Shown here piece by piece: positions 59,001 to 64,000 of a DNA stretch of 64,000 nucleotides (the first letter of the stretch is position 1; each line of letters begins with the position of its first letter). Made by a program: the position numbers and the translations under genes. The stretch is from Arthrobacter sp. NEB 688 (GTDB lineage: Bacteria; Actinomycetota; Actinomycetes; Actinomycetales; Dermatophilaceae). Location of the stretch: positions 4,013,300 to 4,077,299 of the forward strand of contig NZ_CP053707.1 of the NCBI RefSeq assembly GCF_013201035.1, read 5' to 3'. A model generated the notes under the pieces. It saw only the letters and a list, made by a program, of their open reading frames with translations, was not told the DNA's origin and made no database searches.

Positions 59001-60472
59001 GGGGTGGGGTCCTCCGGGGTGGGGTCGGTGTCCGTGCTCTGCTCGGCGGCGCGGGCGCGCTCGGCGGCCTGCGCGGTGCGGGTGCCGGCGCGGGCGCGCG
59101 CGACCCAGCCGTCGACGTTGCGCTGGCGCCCCCGGGCCACGGCGATCTGGCCCGGCCGGACGTCACCGGTGAGGGCGCTGCCGGCCGCGACGTAGGCGCC
59201 GTCGGCCACGTGCACGGGGCTGACGACGACCGACTGCGAGCCGACGAAGCTGTGCGCCCCGATCGTCGAGTGGTGCTTCGCGACGCCGTCGTAGTTGGCG
59301 AAGATCGTGCCGGCGCCGATGTTGGCGCCCTCCCCGATCGTCACGTCGCCGGCGTAGGTGAGGTGCGGGACCTTGGCCCCCTCGCCGATGTCGGCGTTCT
59401 TGGTCTCGACGAAGCCGCCGATCTTGCCGCGCGCGCCGAGCCGCGTCCCGGGCCGCAGGTAGGAGTACGGCCCGACGGTGGCCCCGTCGCCGACGACGGC
59501 GAGGTGCGCGACGGCGCGCGTCACCTCGGCGCCCTCCCCCACCTCGGTGTCGGTGAGGGTGACCTCGGGCCCGATGACGGACCCGGCGCCGATGCTGGTG
59601 GCACCGAGCAGCTGGGTGCCCGGCAGGATCGTCGCGTCCTGCCCGATCGTCACGTCGACGTCGACCCACGTGGTGGCCGGGTCGACGATGGTCACGCCGG
59701 CGCGCATGTGCCGCTCGCACACCCGGCGGTTGAGCACCCGCCCGAGCTCGGCCAGCTGGACGCGGTCGTTGACGCCCTCGGTCTGCCACGGGTCGTCGAC
59801 GACGTGGGCGCTGACGACGCGGCCGGCCTCGTGGGCGATCTGCACGACGTCGGTCAGGTACTTCTCGCCCTGCGCGTTGTCGGTGCCGACCTGGGCGAGG
59901 GCCTCGCGCAGGAGGGCGGCGTCGAAGGCGTAGATGCCGGAGTTGATCTCGGTGAGGGCGCGCTCGGCCTCGCTCGCGTCCTTGTGCTCGACGATGCGGG
60001 CGACGTGCCCGTCGGCGTCGCGGACGATGCGGCCGTAGCCGGTCGGGTCCTCGAGGTGGGCGGTGATGACCGACACCGCGCTGCCGGAGGCCGTGTGCGC
60101 CTCCGTGAGCGCGACGAGGGTCTCGCCGGTGAGCAGCGGGACGTCGCCGTAGGTGACGAGGACGGTGCCGGCGAGGTCGGCGGGCAGGACCTCGAGGCCG
60201 CACTCGACGGCGCGGCCGGTGCCCTTGACCTCGTCCTGGTCGGCGACGAGCAGGCCGGCGTCGAAGCCGGCGCAGAACTCCACCACGCGGTCGCGCTCGT
60301 GGCGCACGACGACCGACACGTGCTCGGCGTCGGTGGCCCGGGCCGCGCGGACGGCGTGCCCGAGGAGGGTCGTCCCCCCGATGCGGTGGAGGACCTTGGG
60401 GGTCGAGGACTTCATCCGCGTCCCCTCGCCTGCGGCGAGGACGATGACGGCGGCCGGTCGAGTCGCGTTCAC
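58997..60472 (-). CDS. glmU: Bifunctional UDP-GlcNAc pyrophosphorylase / glucosamine-1-phosphate acetyltransferase
   Basis: A 491-residue enzyme giving UDP-GlcNAc for peptidoglycan. The uridylyltransferase domain (1-230) has VIVLAAGEGTRMKSSTPKVLH and VTYGDVPLLTGETL; the acetyltransferase left-handed beta-helix (from ~250) has hexapeptide repeats such as IGAGSVIGPEVTL, VGPYSYLRPGTRLG, KIGGFVETKNADIGEG and VPHLTYAGDVTIGEGANIGAGTIF. GTG at 60472 with GGAG eight bases upstream is favoured over GTG at 60502, which lacks a ribosome-binding site. A ~30-residue acidic tail is extra. Confidence 0.96.
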   Translation of the reverse strand: MNATRPAAVIVLAAGEGTRMKSSTPKVLHRIGGTTLLGHAVRAARATDAEHVSVVVRHERDRVVEFCAGFDAGLLVADQDEVKGTGRAVECGLEVLPADLAGTVLVTYGDVPLLTGETLVALTEAHTASGSAVSVITAHLEDPTGYGRIVRDADGHVARIVEHKDASEAERALTEINSGIYAFDAALLREALAQVGTDNAQGEKYLTDVVQIAHEAGRVVSAHVVDDPWQTEGVNDRVQLAELGRVLNRRVCERHMRAGVTIVDPATTWVDVDVTIGQDATILPGTQLLGATSIGAGSVIGPEVTLTDTEVGEGAEVTRAVAHLAVVGDGATVGPYSYLRPGTRLGARGKIGGFVETKNADIGEGAKVPHLTYAGDVTIGEGANIGAGTIFANYDGVAKHHSTIGAHSFVGSQSVVVSPVHVADGAYVAAGSALTGDVRPGQIAVARGRQRNVDGWVARARAGTRTAQAAERARAAEQSTDTDPTPEDPTP

Positions 60473-60517
60473 GCGCTGTGCTCCAGGTGAGATCGGTGCC
60501 ACGGGCCGGGCGCCATG

Positions 60518-61807
60518 CTACCGCCGGGCGAGGGGCGCCCCGGCCGCGAGGGTGGGGACGCCCGCGGGGGCCGGGACGAGCGGTCGCGTGCGGTGCAGCA
60601 CGAGGCTGAGGGCGCCGCAGGCCGCGAGGAGGAGGCCCGCGAGCGCGCTCACCCCGGCCCAGCCGTGGTCGGCCCACAGGCGCCCGGCGAGGGCGCCGGA
60701 CACCGAGGCCCCGAGGTAGTACGAGAAGAGGTAGAGCGCGGCGGCCTGCCCCGTGGCCACGCCCCCGGCGTGCGCCCGGGCGGGCACCCAGCCGCTCGCG
60801 ACGCCGTGGACGACGAAGAAGCCGGCCGTCAGCACGGCGACGCCCGCGACGAGCACCGGCAGCCGGTCCGGCGCGGTGAGGAGCAGCCCGACGAGCGCGA
60901 CCGCGACCCCGACGGGGGTGACCGCGCGGCGGCCGACCCGGTCGGCCAGCCGGCCCGCGAGCGCGGAGCCCACCGACCCCGCGGGGTAGACGAGGAAGAG
61001 CAGGCTCGCGGCCCCGAGCCCGAGGTGGAAGGGCGCCGCCTCGACGCGGAACCCGAGGGTGTTGAAGACCGCCGTGAAGGCACCGACCCCGCAGGCGCCC
61101 GTGGCGTAGAGGGCGAGGAGCGCGGGGTCCGCGACCGCGCGGCGCGCGCGTCCCACGACCGCGCGGGCCCCGCCCGGGGCCGGGACGAAGCCGCGTGCCG
61201 GCGGCAGCACGACCCGGACCACGACCGCGCAGGCCGCACCGAGCGCCGCGGCGCCCGCGAGGGCCCAGCGCCAGCCGGCGACCTCCGCGAGCGGGCCGGT
61301 GAGCAGGCGCCCGGCCATCCCGCCGACGGCCGTGCCCGCGATGTAGAGCCCCGCCGCCCGCGCCTGGGTCGAGGCGTGCAGCTCCTCGCGCAGGTGGGCG
61401 GTCGCCACGGCGGGCAGGCCGGCCAGCGCCACACCCTCCACGGCCCGCAGCCCGACGAGGGCCGGCCAGCTCGGCGCGAGCGCGCACGCCGCGGCGACGA
61501 CCGCCGAGGCGGCGAGGGAGAGGTGGAGGATGCGGGTGCGCCCGACCCGGTCCGAGAGCGGCCCGACGACGAGCAGCGTCAGCGCGAGGGCCGCGGTGGT
61601 CGCCGAGAGGGACCACGTGCTCGCCGCGCGCGAGACGCCGAAGTCGTCGGCCAGCTGCGGGAAGAGCGCCTGCGGTGCGTAGAGCAGGACGAAGGTGGCG
61701 AGGCCGGCGGCGAACAGCGCGAGGACGACGCGGCGGTGCCCGGCCGTCCCGGCACGGTGGCCCGGCCCACCCGCGGGGGCCGGGCCGGAGTCGCTGGAGG
61801 GGGTCAT
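60518..61807 (-). CDS. MFS transporter (YnfM-like)
   Basis: A 429-residue protein with 12 membrane helices. The TM2-TM3 loop LVVGPLSDRVGRTRIL and its echo LAGRLADRVGRRAVTP in the second half are MFS signatures; FVLLYAPQALFPQLADDFGVS in TM1 places it near YnfM/arabinose-type exporters. Substrate unknown. ATG at 61807. It is divergent from a LysR regulator with an 82-bp gap, the normal arrangement for an LysR-controlled exporter. Confidence 0.92.
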   Translation of the reverse strand: MTPSSDSGPAPAGGPGHRAGTAGHRRVVLALFAAGLATFVLLYAPQALFPQLADDFGVSRAASTWSLSATTAALALTLLVVGPLSDRVGRTRILHLSLAASAVVAAACALAPSWPALVGLRAVEGVALAGLPAVATAHLREELHASTQARAAGLYIAGTAVGGMAGRLLTGPLAEVAGWRWALAGAAALGAACAVVVRVVLPPARGFVPAPGGARAVVGRARRAVADPALLALYATGACGVGAFTAVFNTLGFRVEAAPFHLGLGAASLLFLVYPAGSVGSALAGRLADRVGRRAVTPVGVAVALVGLLLTAPDRLPVLVAGVAVLTAGFFVVHGVASGWVPARAHAGGVATGQAAALYLFSYYLGASVSGALAGRLWADHGWAGVSALAGLLLAACGALSLVLHRTRPLVPAPAGVPTLAAGAPLARR

Positions 61808-61857
61808 CCGGCCACGGTGCGCCCCGCTCCTCCCATTCGTCCAATGTCGTCCACGGA

Positions 61858-61869
61858 GCATCTCGATGC
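61858..61869. promoter_or_regulatory. Candidate LysR binding site
   Basis: GCATC-TC-GATGC in the short space between the MFS gene and the LysR gene. Small size and centred position suit a LysR regulatory box, but it is short enough to be chance. Confidence 0.35.
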
Positions 61870-61889
61870 GTCGGACGTATGCTGCCGGG

Positions 61890-62771
61890 ATGGACCTGCG
61901 TGACCTCGAGTGGCTGGTGGCCCTCGACGCGACGGGGCACGTCACCGACACCGCCGCGGCCCTCGGCACCACGCAGCCGACGCTGTCCCGCACCGTGGCC
62001 CGCGTGGAGGCCGAGCTCGGGACGCGGCTCTTCGAGCGGCTGCCGCACGGGGTCGCCACCACCCCCGACGGCGACCTCGTCGTGCAGGCCTCCCGCGAGC
62101 TCGTCGACCGGTGGCGCCGCCTGCGGGCCGAGCTGGACGGGCGGCTCGACCCCGACGGCGGCGTCGTCCGGCTGGCGTTCCTGGACTCGATGGCGACCTC
62201 GCTCGTCCCCCGCCTGCTGCGGGCCTTCCACGAGGACGCCCCACGCGCCCGGGTCGTGCTGCGACAGGAGCCGAACCACGACATCCTCGCGGACCTGCGC
62301 TCCGGCGCGGCCGAGCTCGCCGTCACCTCGCCGCGGCCCGAGGGACCCTTCGCGTGGCTGCCCCTGCAGGAGGAGCGGCTCGTCGTCGTCGTGCCCCCGA
62401 CCCACCGGTGGGCCCGCCGTCGCCGGCTGCGCGTCGCCGAGCTCGCGGACGAGCCCCTCGTGACGACGCCGGTCGGCTTCGGCTTCCGCGCGATCGTCGA
62501 CACCCTCCTCGCGGAGGCCGGTGTCGTGGGCGACGTGGCCTTCGAGAGCGCGGACCTCGCGACGATCGAGGGGCTCGTCGCGGCCGGGCTCGGGGTCGCC
62601 CTCGTCCCCCAGCAGCTCGCCGGCGCGAGCGGCACGGTCGGCATCCCGGTGGACGCCGCGGGCGCACGGCGCACCGTCGGGCTGACCTGGCGGTCGGACC
62701 GCCGGCTCGCGCCCCCCGCGGCGCGCCTCCTCGGGTTCGTCCGGGCCCGGCGCCGCGCGGGCGACCTCTAG
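61890..62771 (+). CDS. LysR-family transcriptional regulator
   Basis: A 293-residue LysR protein. The HTH begins MDLRDLEWLVALDATGHVT and contains ALGTTQPTLSRTVARVE, with the usual wing LGTRLFERLPHGVATTPDG. Residues from about 90 form the periplasmic-binding-like effector domain (VVRLAFLDSMATSLVPRLL; EPLVTTPVGFGFRAIVD). ATG at 61890 matches the family start; an ATG 24 bases earlier is possible. It probably controls the divergent MFS gene. Its TAG overlaps the TAG of the opposing universal-stress-protein gene at CTAG. Confidence 0.93.
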   Translation: MDLRDLEWLVALDATGHVTDTAAALGTTQPTLSRTVARVEAELGTRLFERLPHGVATTPDGDLVVQASRELVDRWRRLRAELDGRLDPDGGVVRLAFLDSMATSLVPRLLRAFHEDAPRARVVLRQEPNHDILADLRSGAAELAVTSPRPEGPFAWLPLQEERLVVVVPPTHRWARRRRLRVAELADEPLVTTPVGFGFRAIVDTLLAEAGVVGDVAFESADLATIEGLVAAGLGVALVPQQLAGASGTVGIPVDAAGARRTVGLTWRSDRRLAPPAARLLGFVRARRRAGDL

Positions 62772-63304
62772 GGCCGGTCCGCCCGCGTGGTCCCGAGGCC
62801 CGGCCGGCCGGCGCTCCCCGCCGCCCGGACGGCCGCCCAGCCGGCGCGCTCGAGGCCGGTCGCCGGCTCCCCCGAGAGGCGCGGCGGCATGACGACGACC
62901 GGGCACGGGGCGGCGTAGACCAGCCGGTGCGCGAAGAGCGGCGCCGAGGCGAGCGAGCGCGGGGCGTCGACGACGAGGAGGTCGGCGCCGTCGGCCGCCT
63001 CCAGCAGCGCCCGCCGGCGGTCGCCGCGCACGACCCGCACGTCGACCCCGTGGTCCTCGCCGAGCACGGACGCGACGTCGGCCGCCAGGCGCGCCATCGC
63101 GTCCTGCTCGGTCTCGGTGACGCTCGCGACCCGGGAGGCCGTGGTGCCGGACGGGGTCGCCTGCGGGCTGGGGGTGCGCCAGGCCCGGACGGCCACGACG
63201 CGCCCGTCGTGGCCGCGCGCCTGCTCGTGCGCCCAGCGCAGCGCCGTCGGCGAGCTGGAGCGGGGGCTCACCCCGACGACGACGGTGTAGACGTGCTCGC
63301 TCAT
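62768..63304 (-). CDS. Universal stress protein (UspA) family
   Basis: A 178-residue single-domain Usp. The strand-1 start VYTVVVGVSPRSSSPTALRWA places the nucleotide-contacting region at the N-terminus; VVAVRAW and LLVVDAPRS follow; the C-terminal CPVVVMPPR is the usual last strand. The ATP-binding G-x2-G-x9-G(S/T) motif is degraded (VVDAPRSLASAPLFAHRLVYAAPCPVV, in pieces VVDAPRSLASAP and LVYAAPCPVVV), suggesting a non-ATP-binding type. It is 13 bp from the upstream MFS gene and likely co-transcribed with it. Confidence 0.88.
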   Translation of the reverse strand: MSEHVYTVVVGVSPRSSSPTALRWAHEQARGHDGRVVAVRAWRTPSPQATPSGTTASRVASVTETEQDAMARLAADVASVLGEDHGVDVRVVRGDRRRALLEAADGADLLVVDAPRSLASAPLFAHRLVYAAPCPVVVMPPRLSGEPATGLERAGWAAVRAAGSAGRPGLGTTRADRP

Positions 63305-63317
63305 CGCTGGCCCCCGC

Positions 63318-64000
63318 TCACACCGGCAGCTTGACGGTCTCGTTGCCCTGCTCGTCGTAGCTCGTGAGCGGGGGTGCGATCTCCTCGAGGCTCTTGCCCT
63401 CGGCGTCGACGCCCCACACGTGGGCGACGAGCGCGCCGACGAGCATGATCGCCGTCGCGATGAGGTAGCCCCAGAACATCGGCGTGCGGTCCTTGCCGTC
63501 GCCGATGAGCCAGCCGTAGAAGACCGGCCCGATCGAGCCGAAGATCTGCGCGATCGCGAAGAAGTACGAGATGGCCTGGCCGCGGACCTCGAGCGGGAAG
63601 ATCTCCGACACCGTGAGGTAGCCGGCCGACGCCCCCGCCGAGGCGAAGAAGAACGCGACGCACCAGAACGCGGTGTGCACGCCGGCGCCGATGGCGTCCT
63701 GCTGGAAGAGCCACGCCGAGACGGCCAGCACGACACCGGCGAAGGCGTAGCAGCCGGTGATCATCCGCCGTCGCCCGATCGTGTCGAACAGCGGCCCGAG
63801 GAGCAGCGGCCCGAGGAGGTTGCCGATGGCGAAGGGGAAGAAGTAGAGCGCCGCCTGCGAGGGCGTCTTGTCGTAGAAGTTCTGCAGGACGAGCGCGTAG
63901 GTGAAGAAGATCGCGTTGTAGAGGAAGCTCTGCGTGATCATCAGGGTCGCGCCGAGCACGGTGCGCGTCGAATACATGTGGAAGAAGACGTAGCGCAGCT
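63318..64000 (-). CDS. MFS sugar-type transporter, 5' part missing
   Basis: About 227 residues of the C-terminal half are visible; the frame stays open through the right edge (…RYVFFHMYSTRTVLG), so the start is outside. The segments FAIGNLLGPLLLGPLFDTIGRRRM and GYLTVSEIFPLEVRGQAI, the latter matching the sugar-porter E-x-(F/Y)-P-x-x-x-R-G motif, place it in the metabolite:H+ symporter / sugar porter group. The C-terminus is a short soluble tail (ending ETVKLPV). Substrate unknown. Confidence 0.88.
   Translation of the reverse strand, partial: LRYVFFHMYSTRTVLGATLMITQSFLYNAIFFTYALVLQNFYDKTPSQAALYFFPFAIGNLLGPLLLGPLFDTIGRRRMITGCYAFAGVVLAVSAWLFQQDAIGAGVHTAFWCVAFFFASAGASAGYLTVSEIFPLEVRGQAISYFFAIAQIFGSIGPVFYGWLIGDGKDRTPMFWGYLIATAIMLVGALVAHVWGVDAEGKSLEEIAPPLTSYDEQGNETVKLPV

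Noticed and set aside
60473..60502. GTG at 60502 as glmU start
   Set aside because: No ribosome-binding site; the next GTG (60472) has GGAG at proper distance and matches the usual GlmU N-terminus.

Overview
The window is very GC-rich (roughly 73% by eye) chromosomal DNA of an actinobacterium. The conserved blocks glmU-prs-(CGNR)-rplY-pth and mfd-surA-like-mazG and eno-ftsB-DUF501-ppx, the frequent GTG starts, the four-base ATGA/GTGA overlaps and several leaderless-looking promoters all fit Micrococcales. The family Intrasporangiaceae (Janibacter/Knoellia/Phycicoccus-like) is my best guess, made from general resemblance and not from any search. There is no rRNA, CRISPR array, insertion sequence, integrase or prophage. 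One tRNA is present.

Layout. 1-1.6 kb: MarR-controlled drug-exporter (MFS) operon divergent from a TetR regulator, with a perfect 17-bp operator-like palindrome between them. 1.65-6.9 kb: small surface-polymer cassette, comprising a GT2-GtrA glycosyltransferase and a phosphodiester glycosidase, divergent from an operon of DUF4956 membrane protein, VTC-type polyphosphate polymerase and a carbohydrate-binding lipoprotein. 7-16.5 kb: metabolic genes (M20 amidohydrolase, dienoyl-CoA reductase-like enzyme, DUF1992, cystathionine beta-synthase, SGNH hydrolase, RidA, thiolase, BAX inhibitor-like protein). 16.7 kb: a tRNA with a UAA anticodon but a short variable loop. 16.9-28.6 kb: housekeeping run ppx, DUF501, ftsB, eno, psuG, psuK-like, a 0.59-kb repeat-rich gene-free stretch, then mazG, surA-like and mfd.

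29-54.7 kb is an exopolysaccharide island inserted between mfd and pth. It encodes a Wzx/Wzy-type pathway: initiating polyprenyl glycosylphosphotransferase, flippase, O-antigen ligase/polymerase, Wzz-like chain-length protein and two GT4 glycosyltransferases. With these are three sulfotransferases, CysD and CysN (ATP sulfurylase), two exported glycoside-hydrolase-like proteins, a secreted beta-helix protein and a 1425-residue secreted propeller/malectin/PKD protein. The combination points to a sulfated extracellular polysaccharide with its own activated-sulfate supply; no APS kinase (CysC) is in the window. Two points stand out: one sulfotransferase has no conventional start codon before its PAPS-binding loop (ATC with an ideal ribosome-binding site), and a 46-residue ORF is locked by overlapping codons between the initiating transferase and cysD.

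54.8-64 kb: pth, rplY, EamA transporter, CGNR regulator, prs, glmU, then an MFS/LysR divergent pair, a universal stress protein and the 3' part of a sugar-type MFS transporter running off the right edge.
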